DNA of 55,660 nt, taken from contig NZ_JARVKV010000043.1 of assembly GCF_029813835.1 (NCBI RefSeq), forward strand, positions 1 to 55,660. Reading direction: 5' to 3'. Below the pieces are notes generated by a model. It had not been told where the DNA came from, searched no databases, and saw only the letters and a program-made list of their open reading frames with translations. A program made the position numbers and the translations under genes. The DNA is from Streptomyces sp. DH37 (GTDB lineage: Bacteria; Actinomycetota; Actinomycetes; Streptomycetales; Streptomycetaceae). Each line of letters starts with the position of its first letter. Positions within the stretch are counted from its first letter, which is position 1. Of the stretch, positions 16,186 through 24,679 are shown piece by piece.

Positions 16186-17381
16186 GCCTCACCGGGAACC
16201 GGGAGAACCGGAAGGGCGGTAGGAACCGGGGGAACGAGAAGAACGGGGAGAACGGAGAGAACCGGGAGAACGCGGAGGCCGGCCGGGACGGCACGCCCCC
16301 GGAGGAGCACTTCGTCCTGAAGTCGCTGTTGGGCGTGTGGGCCCTGGCGGTCTGCTCGCCCGAGGAGACCGCGGCCGTCGAGGCGCACCTTCCCGGGTGC
16401 CCGGCCTGCGCCGAGGAGGCGCGGCAGCTGCGCGACGCCGTGGGGCTGATGCGCCGCGAGGAGACCCTGGACCCCGACCCGCTGCTGCGCTCGCGGGTGC
16501 TGGACGAGTGCCTGCGCAACCGCCCGGCCGACCTGCCCCTGCCGCGCTGGGCGGCGCCGTACGACGCGGAGACCGCGCGGCTCGACGCCCTGCTGCGCGA
16601 CATGGGGGACGCGGAGTGGAACACTCCGGTGCGGCTGCGCTGGGCGACCGGCGAGCGCACGCTGACGCTGTGCGGGGTGCTCGCCCACCTCGGCTCGGTG
16701 GACGGGCTGGTGGCCACCGCGCTCGGCCTGGACGATCCGCTCGGCCCCGGCGCCCCGCGCACCATGGGCGACCGCACGGAGGCGGCGGTCGAGCGGTGCC
16801 GCGCGCACGGACCGCCGTTCGTGCGGAACAAGTGGCGCACCCAGACCCGGAACATCGTGCGCACCGCGGCCCTGCGCGCGTCCGACGACGGCCTGTGGGT
16901 GGACTTCACCGAGTTCCGGCGGTCGTTGGCCGACGCGCTGGTCGGCCGGGCGTTCGCGTGCTGGATCCACGCGGAGGACATCGCCACGGCGGTCGACTAC
17001 CCGTACGAGCCGCCCGCGCCCGAGCACCTGGCCCGCATGGTGGACCTCACCGCCCGGCGGCTCCCGGAGGCCATCGCCGCCCGGCGCCGCGCCGGGCTGG
17101 CCGCACCGCCCCGCCGCCTGACGGCGGCGGGCGCGCCGGGCCGCACCCTCCACCTGGAGGTCGAGGGCCGGGGCGGCGGCGACTGGTACATCCCCCTGGA
17201 CTCCCCGGCCGCCCTCGCCGGCCCGGAGCACACGGTGGCCCATCTGGCGCTGGAGGACACGGAGTTCTGCCGGCTGGCGGCGGGCCACGTACCGCCGCGG
17301 GAGGCCGCCGCGGGCCACGAGGGCGACCGCGAGGCGATCCGCGACACCCTGGAGGCCGTCGCCGCCCTCTCCCGCATGTAG
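16182..17381 (+). CDS. Zinc-finger anti-sigma / MDMPI fusion protein
   Basis: 399 aa, GTG start overlapping the sigma-factor stop. Residues ~5-35 are a Gly/Asn/Arg/Glu repeat tract encoded by GGGAGAACCG-like repeats. A ZAS-type zinc motif follows: an upstream His (EEHF) with HLPGCPACAEE at ~75. Residues ~125-390 match mycothiol-dependent maleylpyruvate isomerase / DinB-like folds: VLAHLGSVDG and WIHAEDIATAVDYPY supply metal-ligand His residues. Coupling to the sigma gene makes anti-sigma activity the best guess; the C-terminal domain may sense mycothiol or a metal. No membrane helix is seen, so it is a soluble anti-sigma candidate. Confidence 0.85.
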   Translation: MSLTGNRENRKGGRNRGNEKNGENGENRENAEAGRDGTPPEEHFVLKSLLGVWALAVCSPEETAAVEAHLPGCPACAEEARQLRDAVGLMRREETLDPDPLLRSRVLDECLRNRPADLPLPRWAAPYDAETARLDALLRDMGDAEWNTPVRLRWATGERTLTLCGVLAHLGSVDGLVATALGLDDPLGPGAPRTMGDRTEAAVERCRAHGPPFVRNKWRTQTRNIVRTAALRASDDGLWVDFTEFRRSLADALVGRAFACWIHAEDIATAVDYPYEPPAPEHLARMVDLTARRLPEAIAARRRAGLAAPPRRLTAAGAPGRTLHLEVEGRGGGDWYIPLDSPAALAGPEHTVAHLALEDTEFCRLAAGHVPPREAAAGHEGDREAIRDTLEAVAALSRM

Positions 17382-17427
17382 CGCCTGCGCGCGGGGCCGC
17401 CCCGGACCCCGCGGCCCCGGCGTCCCG

Positions 17428-18312
17428 TCAGGCGAAGACCACCGTGCGGTGGCCGTTGAGCAGGACGCGGTGCTCGCTGTGCCACTTCACCGCGCGGGCC
17501 AGCGCCTGGCACTCCACGTCGCGGCCGACCGCCACGAGCTGCTCGGGCGTGACCTCGTGCCCGACGCGCTCCACCTCCTGCTCGATGATCGGGCCCTCGT
17601 CCAGCTCGGCGGTGACGTAGTGCGCCGTGGCGCCGATCAGCTTCACGCCGCGCGCGTGGGCCTGGTGGTACGGCTTGGCGCCCTTGAAGCTCGGGAGGAA
17701 GGAGTGGTGGATGTTGATGATCCGGCCCGAGAGCACCTTGCACAGCTCGTCCGAGATCACCTGCATGTAGCGGGCCAGCACCACCAGCTCCACGCCCTCG
17801 TTGCGGACGAGCTCCAGCAGCCGCGCCTCCGCCTCCGCCTTGGTGTCGCGGGTGACGGGGATGTGGTGGAAGGGGATGCCGTAGGAGGAGACCAGCTCCT
17901 CGAAGTCGGTGTGGTTGGAGACCACGGCCACGATCTCGACCGGCAGCGCGCCGATGCGCGTGCGGAACAGCAGGTCGTTCAGGCAGTGCCCGAACCTGCT
18001 GACCATCAGGATCACGCGCATCCTCTCGTTCGCGCGGTGGATCTGCCAGTCCATGTGGAAGGAGTCGCCCACCGCCGCGAAGCTCGCCCGCAGCTTCTCC
18101 ACCGTCACCGGCGCGCCGGCGCTGAAGTGCACCCGCATGAAGAACAGCCCGGTGTCGTGGTCCCCGAACTGCTGGCTGTCCTCGATGTTGCAGCCGGTCA
18201 TGAAGAGGTAGCTGGAGACGGCGTGCACGATGCCCTGTTTGTCCGGACACGACAACGTCAGGACGTACTGCTCGGGCTGCTCGGGGGTTGCGGTGGACTG
18301 CGGCTGGCTCAT
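17428..18312 (-). CDS. purU: Formyltetrahydrofolate deformylase
   Basis: 294 aa from the ATG at 18312 (a GTG two codons upstream is possible). N-terminal ACT domain (~15-95, YVLTLSCPDKQGIVHAV) and formyltransferase-fold domain (~100-290) with the catalytic Asn/His in INIHHSFLPSF and Asp in HYVTAELDEGPIIEQ. Hydrolyses 10-formyl-THF to THF and formate, balancing one-carbon pools for purine and methionine synthesis. No clear Shine-Dalgarno is present, so a leaderless mRNA is possible. Convergent with the anti-sigma gene at only 46 nt. Confidence 0.95.
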   Translation of the reverse strand: MSQPQSTATPEQPEQYVLTLSCPDKQGIVHAVSSYLFMTGCNIEDSQQFGDHDTGLFFMRVHFSAGAPVTVEKLRASFAAVGDSFHMDWQIHRANERMRVILMVSRFGHCLNDLLFRTRIGALPVEIVAVVSNHTDFEELVSSYGIPFHHIPVTRDTKAEAEARLLELVRNEGVELVVLARYMQVISDELCKVLSGRIINIHHSFLPSFKGAKPYHQAHARGVKLIGATAHYVTAELDEGPIIEQEVERVGHEVTPEQLVAVGRDVECQALARAVKWHSEHRVLLNGHRTVVFA

Positions 18313-18430
18313 GTGCACAAGCGTGGCACATCCGGCCGGGTGCCGTGACAGGTCCCCGGCGGGGCCCGGCGGGGGCGGGCGGGGGCGGGCGGGCCTCCGC
18401 GGGGCGGGGCCGGGCGGGTACGGGCAGGTC

Positions 18431-18949
18431 TCAGGCGGCCCTCAGCATGACGGCCAGCACGTCGAGCGAGCGGGGCGGCTCGTCCGGGTCCTCGCCGTCG
18501 TTGGCCGCCAGCAGGACGTGGGCGTCGCGCGCCGCGCGCACGGCCTCCGGCCAGCCCTGGTGCTCCAGGTACGCCGCCACCGGGGCGTCCGCCCCGACCT
18601 GGTGCATGATCCGCAGGACGCGCAGCACCGCGACGTCGACGAGCGCGGCCTCCTGCGCGTCGCGGAAGATCGTGCCGATGTACTTGTCGGCGGACCAGTT
18701 GTCCAGCCAGGTGTCCTCGACCAAGCGGTAGACGGCGTCCGTGACGTCGCCGTACCCCGGGCGGCCGGTCAGCCAGCACTCACGCTGGAACACGGGGTCG
18801 GAGAGCATGTGCAGCGCCGAGCGCACGTTGCTGCGCCAGCGCCACCAGGGCATGTCTTTGCACGGCATGCCGTCCATGGTGCTCGAACGGACGCCGCGGC
18901 GGGAAGACCTCTCCGGACCCTGGTGACTCTGCTGTGCCTGCACGGTCAT
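18431..18949 (-). CDS. Conserved Streptomyces protein of unknown function
   Basis: 172 aa. After ~32 polar residues comes a well-conserved-looking helical body: DMPWWRWRSNVRSALHML, later VYRLVEDTWLDNWSADKYIG and AALVDVAVLRVLRIMHQVGAD. No catalytic motif or membrane segment. I recall this as a streptomycete-specific family found beside purU (an SCO44xx-type hypothetical), but cannot name a function. Start is uncertain: the ATG at 18949 lacks a ribosome binding site, and a TACGAT 4 nt before it would favour a downstream start. Lies upstream of purU on the same strand (118-nt gap with GC repeats). Confidence 0.75.
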   Translation of the reverse strand: MTVQAQQSHQGPERSSRRGVRSSTMDGMPCKDMPWWRWRSNVRSALHMLSDPVFQRECWLTGRPGYGDVTDAVYRLVEDTWLDNWSADKYIGTIFRDAQEAALVDVAVLRVLRIMHQVGADAPVAAYLEHQGWPEAVRAARDAHVLLAANDGEDPDEPPRSLDVLAVMLRAA

Positions 18950-19066
18950 CGATCGTACGTTCCGCGCGGCGGCGATGCGCGCACCCCCCGCTGTTCACCT
19001 CTCCGACGCACCTCGTTGGCTGTTCATCACTCGCCCGTTACAGCCGTGGCGGGATCGTTCAGGACC

Positions 19067-20410
19067 ATGACCGCATGGCGTAGCAAACGTTCCGCTAGGA
19101 CCATGGCCGCTCTCGCCGCCGCTACGGGGATCTGCACTTCACTACTCACCGGCTGCGGCGTGCTGCCGGGTGACGCGAGGGCCGACGACTCCACCGTGAC
19201 CGTGATGACATGGGCCCCGGAGGGTACCGGGGCCACCAACATGCCCGGTATGCCAGCTATGGCACAGGCATATGCGCGCTGGGTGAACGCCACGGGGGGC
19301 ATCAACGGACGCAAGCTCCGTGTTCTCACCTGCAACGACCACAACAGCTCCGTGGGCGCCGCCCGCTGCGCCGGCCGCGCCCGCAACGAGGGGGTCGTCG
19401 CGGTCGTCGGCTCGTACAGCCAGCACGGCCGTACGTTCATGACGGCCCTGGAGTCGGCCGGCATCCCCTACCTCGGCGGCTACGGCGTGACGGACGAGGA
19501 GTTCACCAGCCCGCTGTCGTACCCGGTCAACGGGGGCCAGGCCACCCTGCTCGCCGGGAACGGCCACCAGCTCGCCGACCACTGCGAGCGGGTCTCGCTC
19601 GTCCGCCCCGACACCGTCTCGGGCGACCAGCTCCCCCGGCTGCTCAACGCCGGTCTGGCGGCCGCGGGCGACCACGGCCCGGCCACCGACATCCGCGCGC
19701 CGGAGGACGCCTCCGCCTACACCCGGCACGCCAGGCTCGCCCTGGCCGGCGTCGGCCTGGAGGACGGGAGCGGGGGCGGCGCCCAGGCGGCCGGGGGCAC
19801 CGGCACCGGCGCCGAGGGCTCCGGCAGCATGGACAAGGCGTGCGTCACGGCCGTGCTCGGCGGCCGCACGGACACCTTCTTCGACTCCTTCCGGCGGCTG
19901 CGCGAGGACGGCCCGGGGGTGCGGATCGCCTCGGTGCTCGGCAGCGTGAAGCAGTCGCTGGTGGACCGGACGGGCGGCCCGGACAGCCAGTGGGAGGGCG
20001 CGTACGCCACCGGCTGGTACCCGGTCTCCTCCGACCCGCGCTGGGCGGCCATGAGGAACGTCATCCGCGAGCACGCCTTCGGCGACAACCGGATCGAGGC
20101 GGCCGACCCCGGCGTCCAGACGACCTGGGTCGCGTACACCGTGCTGCGGGCGGCGCTGGAGCACGTCGAGGGAGCCGTCACGGCCGGGACCGTCCAGCGC
20201 GCCCTGGAGACCATGCCCCCGGTGGACACCGGAGGGCTGACGCCACAGCTGAGCTGGCGCTACGACGACATGCTGGCCGTGCGCGACCACCCGCGCCTGG
20301 TCAACGCGATGGTGACCTTCCAGCAGGTCAGGAACGGCACGCTGGCGCCGGCCCGCGAGGGGTTCGTCGACGTGCGCGACACCCTGGAGGCCGTGCCGGG
20401 CGTCGGCTGA
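19067..20410 (+). CDS. ABC-type substrate-binding lipoprotein, branched-chain amino acid family
   Basis: 447 aa. Signal peptide with lipobox SLLTGC (Cys30), so it is membrane-anchored outside the cell. Type I periplasmic-binding fold of the LivJ class: residues ~45-440, with INGRKLRVLTCNDHNS, GVVAVVGSYSQHG and GIPYLGGYG in order. A Gly/Ser/Ala-rich insert (~225-260) is unusual. No permease or ATPase genes are adjacent, so it is an orphan binding protein or a sensor. Two GCTGTTCA direct repeats (18990-18997, 19020-19027) lie in the divergent promoter region. A 13-bp terminator follows. Confidence 0.88.
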   Translation: MTAWRSKRSARTMAALAAATGICTSLLTGCGVLPGDARADDSTVTVMTWAPEGTGATNMPGMPAMAQAYARWVNATGGINGRKLRVLTCNDHNSSVGAARCAGRARNEGVVAVVGSYSQHGRTFMTALESAGIPYLGGYGVTDEEFTSPLSYPVNGGQATLLAGNGHQLADHCERVSLVRPDTVSGDQLPRLLNAGLAAAGDHGPATDIRAPEDASAYTRHARLALAGVGLEDGSGGGAQAAGGTGTGAEGSGSMDKACVTAVLGGRTDTFFDSFRRLREDGPGVRIASVLGSVKQSLVDRTGGPDSQWEGAYATGWYPVSSDPRWAAMRNVIREHAFGDNRIEAADPGVQTTWVAYTVLRAALEHVEGAVTAGTVQRALETMPPVDTGGLTPQLSWRYDDMLAVRDHPRLVNAMVTFQQVRNGTLAPAREGFVDVRDTLEAVPGVG

Positions 20411-20420
20411 CGCGCCGCAC

Positions 20421-20456
20421 GGCCTCCGCCCGGCGCCCCGGCTCCGGGCGGAGGCC
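20421..20456. terminator. Bidirectional terminator
   Basis: GGCCTCCGCCCGG (20421-20433) and CCGGGCGGAGGCC (20444-20456) make a perfect 13-bp stem with a 10-nt loop, exactly filling the 47-nt gap between two convergent genes. Confidence 0.85.
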
Positions 20457-20457
20457 C

Positions 20458-22020
20458 TCAGAGCTGGCTGTACTGGCGCTCGGGCAGGCCGAACTCACGG
20501 GCGGTCGGATTCCACAGTCCGGCCGCCTTCTTCTTGGCCGCCGTGGCCACGCCGCTGGCCTTGTTGCCCTCGGCGGTCCGGTCCGTGACCCGGGCCCTGC
20601 CCTTCCTGCAGCCGTTCTTGCCCGCGACCTGGTCGGCCCACGCCGCGTAGTGCTTGTCCGCCAGGGCCGACGCCTGCCACGCCCTGGTGAGGGCGTCGGT
20701 CAGCTCCTGGTGGTTCGGCAGCCTGTCGGTCTCGAGCCCGCCCAGCCTGGTGACCAGGTCGTTGCGCTGGTCGGCGGCGTCGCGCAGGTCGGCGGCGGCC
20801 TTGTCGAGGCTCTTGCACCGCTTGATGTTCTCGACCGACCGGATGACCGCGTTGCGGCTGTTGTTGCTGTCCGCGAGCAGCTCGTCCAGCGCCTTCGCCT
20901 GGGCCTCGGCCGGATCGACGGTGGGGGACGGCGACTGCTCGGGCTGCTCGGCGGGGACCGACGCCTTCGCCTGCGGCTGCTCGGCGGGCTTGTCCCCGCC
21001 GTCGCCGCTCAGCGCCGCGCCCGCGGCCAGTCCGGCGACCGCGCAGCCCGCGACGACGATCCCGACGACCGCCACGCGCGGCAGACCGCGCCGCCCTGCG
21101 GTGTCGCGGCCGGGCGAGGAGTGGCCGCGGGGCTCGTAACCCCCGCCGTGACCGCCGCCGTAACCGCCGTGACCGCCGGTCCCGCCGCGCCCTCCGCCGT
21201 ACGACGGCTGCGCGGGGGGCGGGGCGGCCGCCGGGTCGATGGGCGGAAGCTGCTGGGTGGCGTCGGCGGGCTGGGCGCCCGGCTGGGCGCCGCTCCGGAA
21301 CAGGCCGTCGAAGTCCGCGGGCGGGGGACGGTCGCCGGGGGTGCCCGGACGTATCCCGTACGGGGCTCCGGCGGGCGGCGGCGGAGCGGAGCGCGGGGCG
21401 GCGGGCGCGCCCTCGGCCGGCAGCGGCCTGCGCAGCACGGTGGTGCTCTCGGTGTCCCGCTCCGGGGGCGGGCCGCCGGCGACCGGCCGGATGATCCGGG
21501 TGTCGTCGTCGACGGCGCCCGCCCGGCCCCCCTGGGCGCCCGGGGACGCCGGACCGGCCGAGGTCATCGGCGGCAGGAGCTGCGTCTCGTCGGCGGCCCC
21601 GGGGACCGCGCCGGGCGGCGCGGCCGGAGGCTGCGGCGGAAGCCCCGGAGGCGGGGACGGCTGCGGGTACCGCGGCGGCTGGACCGGCTGCCGGTGCTGA
21701 ACCGGCTGCTGGTGCTGGGGAGGCTGCGGGTACTGCGGCGGCTGGGCCGGCTGCTGGTGCTGGGGAGGCTGCGGGTACTGCGGCGGCTGGGCCGGCTGCT
21801 GGTGAGGAGGCGGCTGGGGCGTCCGGGCGGGGACGGCCTGTCCGGGCTGCGCGGGCGGCTGCTGCCCCGCCGACGACTCCGGCCCCCACGGCTGCCCCCA
21901 GGGCTGCCCCGCCGGGGGGCTCCCCTGGGGGTCGCCGTGGCCGGGGGTCCACGGATCACCATTCGACGGCAGGACAACACCCTCACGCGCCTCGTCGCCC
22001 TGTCGGCTGTGCGTCGTCAC
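20458..22020 (-). CDS. Pro/Gln-rich single-pass membrane protein
   Basis: 520 aa, GTG start with GAGGAG 8 nt upstream. Residues ~1-320 are Pro/Gln/Gly-rich, including two near-exact copies of QPAQPPQYPQPPQHQ encoded by a 45-bp tandem repeat near 21710-21800, and two short TR-type motifs (DETQLLPPM, DDDTRIIRP) resembling FHA or kinase target sites. One transmembrane helix at ~335-355 (VAVVGIVVAGCAVAGLAAG). The ~165-residue extracytoplasmic end is helical and charged with two Cys (IKRCKS, KNGCRKG). Topology N-in/C-out is inferred. Function unknown; the TQLLPP-type Thr sites suggest kinase substrates. Confidence 0.82.
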   Translation of the reverse strand: MTTHSRQGDEAREGVVLPSNGDPWTPGHGDPQGSPPAGQPWGQPWGPESSAGQQPPAQPGQAVPARTPQPPPHQQPAQPPQYPQPPQHQQPAQPPQYPQPPQHQQPVQHRQPVQPPRYPQPSPPPGLPPQPPAAPPGAVPGAADETQLLPPMTSAGPASPGAQGGRAGAVDDDTRIIRPVAGGPPPERDTESTTVLRRPLPAEGAPAAPRSAPPPPAGAPYGIRPGTPGDRPPPADFDGLFRSGAQPGAQPADATQQLPPIDPAAAPPPAQPSYGGGRGGTGGHGGYGGGHGGGYEPRGHSSPGRDTAGRRGLPRVAVVGIVVAGCAVAGLAAGAALSGDGGDKPAEQPQAKASVPAEQPEQSPSPTVDPAEAQAKALDELLADSNNSRNAVIRSVENIKRCKSLDKAAADLRDAADQRNDLVTRLGGLETDRLPNHQELTDALTRAWQASALADKHYAAWADQVAGKNGCRKGRARVTDRTAEGNKASGVATAAKKKAAGLWNPTAREFGLPERQYSQL

Positions 22021-22072
22021 CGGGACTCCTCGTTCACCTGACTGCCCAACATGACTGCGAAATCGTCGGCTC

Positions 22073-22100
22073 ACGCTACCCGGTCGCTCACACGGTCGAC
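22073..22100 (-). promoter_or_regulatory. Possible promoter of Pro-rich membrane protein
   Basis: On the minus strand GTCGAC (-35) and TAGCGT (-10) are 16 nt apart, about 50 nt upstream of the GTG start. Sequence match only. Confidence 0.3.
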
Positions 22101-22210
22101 CACGCCCCCGGAAGGGCTGCACATTCTCCCCACCACCAGCCGGGGCGAAACCTCGCACCATCGCCCTCGCCCCTCACCCCCTCCCCCGCGCCCCTCCTCC
22201 CGCGCCCCTG

Positions 22211-23599
22211 CTAGGCCGCCACCGGCTCCAGCCGCTGCGCGAAGTCCCTGACCACGGGCTCCTCCCGGTAGGGCGCCAGCCGTCCCCGGAAGTCGTCCAG
22301 GTACTCCGAACCCCGGTCCGAGCGCAGCCCGTTGAGCAGTTCCACCGCCTGCGCGCCGGTGTGGCAGGCGTGTTCCAGTTCACGTTGCTGCACCCGCGCG
22401 GTGGCGAGCAGCAGCAGATCGATCGCCCGCCGCCGCGTACGCCGCTCCGGATGGCCCGCCAGGGCCTCCTCGGCGCGGCGCTGGGCGGGGGTGGGCTGGT
22501 TCAGGTCCCGGTGGCAGTGGGCGAGTTCGTCGGCCAGGTAGGCGGCGTCGAAGTGACCGATCCACTCCGGGTCGTCGCCCGCGTCCGTCGCCGACTCGGC
22601 GCGGTCGAACGCCGCGAGCGCCCGCCCGGCGGCGAGCTGGCAGGTGCGGGCGTCGCCCAGCAGCGCGTGGCCGCGCGCCTCCGCCGCGTGGAACATCGCC
22701 TGCACCCTCGGGGTCACCCGCCCCCGCGTGCCCTCCTGGGCGGCTCTCGCGAGCTGGGCTATCTCCCGCGGGGTGCCCAGCGAGGCCGCGAGGTGGCTCA
22801 TGCCCGCGGCCAGCACGTAGCCGCCGTACGCCCGGTCGTCCGCGGCCTGGGCCAGCCGCAGCGCCTGGATGTAGTACCGCTGCGCCAGGCCGGGCTGCCC
22901 GGTGTCCACCGCCATGTAGCCCGCGAGTTCGGTCAGCCGGGCGACCGCGGCGAACAGGTCGCGCCCCACCGCCTCCGTGTAGGAGCCCGTCAGCAGCCCG
23001 GAGACCACGCTGTTGAGGTAGTGGACGACGACCGGCCGCACGTGGCCGCTGCCGTAGCGGTGGTCCAGCTCCGACAGGGCCGCGGTGGTGTCGCGCACGG
23101 CCGCGACGTCCGAGGCCCCCACCCTCGGGCCGGTGCCGCGGGCCACCTGGGGGTCCGGCCCGGTGATGAGCCAGTCGCGGCTGGGTTCGACCAGCGCGGA
23201 GAACGCCCCCGACCGGGCGGCGAGCAGATCGCGCCGCCCCACGTCGCTGCGCCACAGCTCGCACGCCTGCTCGACGGCGCCGGAGACGGTGGGCGCGAAC
23301 TGGAGGCCGACCCCGGCGGCCATGTTCCTGCCGCCGGCCATGCCGATCTCCTCGACCGTCACCGTCCGGCCGAGCTTGCGCCCCAGCGCCTCGGCGATGA
23401 CCGCCGGCGCCCGGCCGCGCGGCTGCTGGCCGCGCAGCCAGCGGGCGACGGAGGTCTTGTCGTAGCGCAGGTCGAGCCCCTGCTCGGCGCCGCACATGTT
23501 GACGCGGCGGGCCAGTCCGGCGTTGGAGCAGCCGGCCTCCTGGATGAGCGCCTGCAACCGTTCGTTCGGCTGCCGTGCGACCAACGGCCTCGCGGCCAT
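22211..23599 (-). CDS. XRE-family regulator with TPR-like domain
   Basis: 462 aa from the ATG at 23599, with GGAGGGG 5 nt upstream. N-terminal HTH (~8-75): ERLQALIQEAGCSNAGLARRVN and DKTSVARWLRGQQPRGRAP. The remaining ~350 residues are helical repeats like those of the Streptomyces NsdA-type developmental regulators, with segments such as LAQRYYIQALRLAQ and AAEARGHALLGDARTCQLAAG. NsdA-like proteins repress antibiotic production and differentiation in Streptomyces; this one is a relative, not NsdA itself. It diverges from a prim-pol-like gene and has a degenerate repeat in its leader. Confidence 0.88.
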   Translation of the reverse strand: MAARPLVARQPNERLQALIQEAGCSNAGLARRVNMCGAEQGLDLRYDKTSVARWLRGQQPRGRAPAVIAEALGRKLGRTVTVEEIGMAGGRNMAAGVGLQFAPTVSGAVEQACELWRSDVGRRDLLAARSGAFSALVEPSRDWLITGPDPQVARGTGPRVGASDVAAVRDTTAALSELDHRYGSGHVRPVVVHYLNSVVSGLLTGSYTEAVGRDLFAAVARLTELAGYMAVDTGQPGLAQRYYIQALRLAQAADDRAYGGYVLAAGMSHLAASLGTPREIAQLARAAQEGTRGRVTPRVQAMFHAAEARGHALLGDARTCQLAAGRALAAFDRAESATDAGDDPEWIGHFDAAYLADELAHCHRDLNQPTPAQRRAEEALAGHPERRTRRRAIDLLLLATARVQQRELEHACHTGAQAVELLNGLRSDRGSEYLDDFRGRLAPYREEPVVRDFAQRLEPVAA

Positions 23600-23629
23600 A
23601 CGGTCCCCTCCCTCTGCATGCTGTCCGTC

Positions 23630-23685
23630 CTGACTGCCCTGACTGCCCCGATTGCGCCGGCTGCCCTGGCTGCGCCGATTTCGCC
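23630..23685. repeat. Degenerate 9-bp repeat in the regulator leader
   Basis: CTGACTGCC occurs twice in tandem (23630-23638, 23639-23647) and is followed by related units (CGATTGCGC, GGCTGCCCT, GGCTGCGCC, GATTTCGCC). It lies 30-85 nt upstream of the XRE start on the opposite strand sense. Confidence 0.55.
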
Positions 23686-23878
23686 GCCGGATGCATATGC
23701 CAAGATTTCCGGCACCGCGCCGCACAGGGAACTACCCATCCGAGGCCGTCCGTTCATGCACGCGCCCCCGCCCGTGCACCTGTGCGCCCCGCGTGCCGGA
23801 ATGATGCCCCTCCGTCAATCGATCCCCAGGCCGTAACCCTTCGTCACGGGATAAGTTGTGATCGTCGTGGAGGAGGCC

Positions 23879-24580
23879 ATGAACATCACAACAGCGACAA
23901 CCACAGTCACGACCGGCACCGAGCTTCCCCGGCAGCACGGCGATCCGCCGTCCGGCCCGGTGGGCTCCATGGTCGAACACGCCGTGCGGTACGCGGGGGA
24001 GCGGCACTGGGACGTGTTCCCCGGCGCGTGGCTCGAGATCGAGGGGGGCGTGCCGCGCTGCTCCTGCGGCGCGGCGAACTGCGAAGCGCCCGGCGCACAC
24101 CCCACACGCCCCGACTGGGCGGCACAGGCCACCGGCAGCGCCACGGCCGTACGCCGCATGTGGGCCGACCGGCCGCACGCGTCGGTGCTGCTGCCGACCG
24201 GACGGACCTTCGACGCCATCGAGGTGTCGGAGACCACCGGCTGCCTGGCCCTGGCACGGATGGAACGCATGGAGCTGACGCTCGGCCCGATCACCGGCAC
24301 GCCGGACGGGCGGATGTTCTTCTTCGTGCTGCCGGGCGGAGCGGCCAAGGTGGCCGATCTGGTGCGGGGGCTGGGCTGGTCGCCGAGCGGCGTCGACATG
24401 ACCGCGCGGGGCGACGGCGACTGGGTGGCGGCCCCGCCGACCCGGGCGGGCACCCGCGGCTCGGTGCTGTGGGTCCGGCAGCCGACGGCCGCCAACCGCT
24501 GGCTCCCCGACGCCGAGGAGATCATCCAGCCGCTGGCGTACGCCTGCGGTCGCGACGCCGCCGCGGCGCGCGGGCACTGA
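23879..24580 (+). CDS. Prim-pol-like protein with degenerate active site
   Basis: 233 aa from the ATG at 23879, fixed by GGAGGAGG 3-10 nt upstream; TAAGTT (23852-23857) is a likely -10. It matches the N-terminal bifunctional primase/polymerase domain (RYAGERHWDVFPGAW, zinc-like CSCGAANCEAPGAHP, WAAQATGSATAVRRMW). The usual DxD after the glycine strand is replaced (FDAIEVSETTG) and the later Gly-Gly-x-His is PDGRMFFF, so primase activity is unlikely. There is no helicase gene or plasmid context. It shares a promoter region with an XRE/TPR regulator, suggesting a regulatory or nucleotide-binding role. Confidence 0.85.
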   Translation: MNITTATTTVTTGTELPRQHGDPPSGPVGSMVEHAVRYAGERHWDVFPGAWLEIEGGVPRCSCGAANCEAPGAHPTRPDWAAQATGSATAVRRMWADRPHASVLLPTGRTFDAIEVSETTGCLALARMERMELTLGPITGTPDGRMFFFVLPGGAAKVADLVRGLGWSPSGVDMTARGDGDWVAAPPTRAGTRGSVLWVRQPTAANRWLPDAEEIIQPLAYACGRDAAAARGH

Positions 24581-24644
24581 CCGGAACCGGAACCGGGCGG
24601 GAACAGGACCGGACGGGGAACAGCGGAGGGGGGACCACAGTCGG

Positions 24645-24665
24645 CGGCCGGTCGGGGACCGGCCG
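24645..24665. terminator. Terminator between convergent genes
   Basis: CGGCCGGTC and GACCGGCCG form a perfect 9-bp stem around GGG, 15 nt from the hydrolase stop. Confidence 0.65.
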
Positions 24666-24679
24666 TCGTCCCGCCCCGC

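Noticed and set aside
23879..24580. Plasmid or phage replication module
   Set aside because: The prim-pol-like protein lacks catalytic residues, has no helicase or recombinase neighbours, and lies in core-type gene order.
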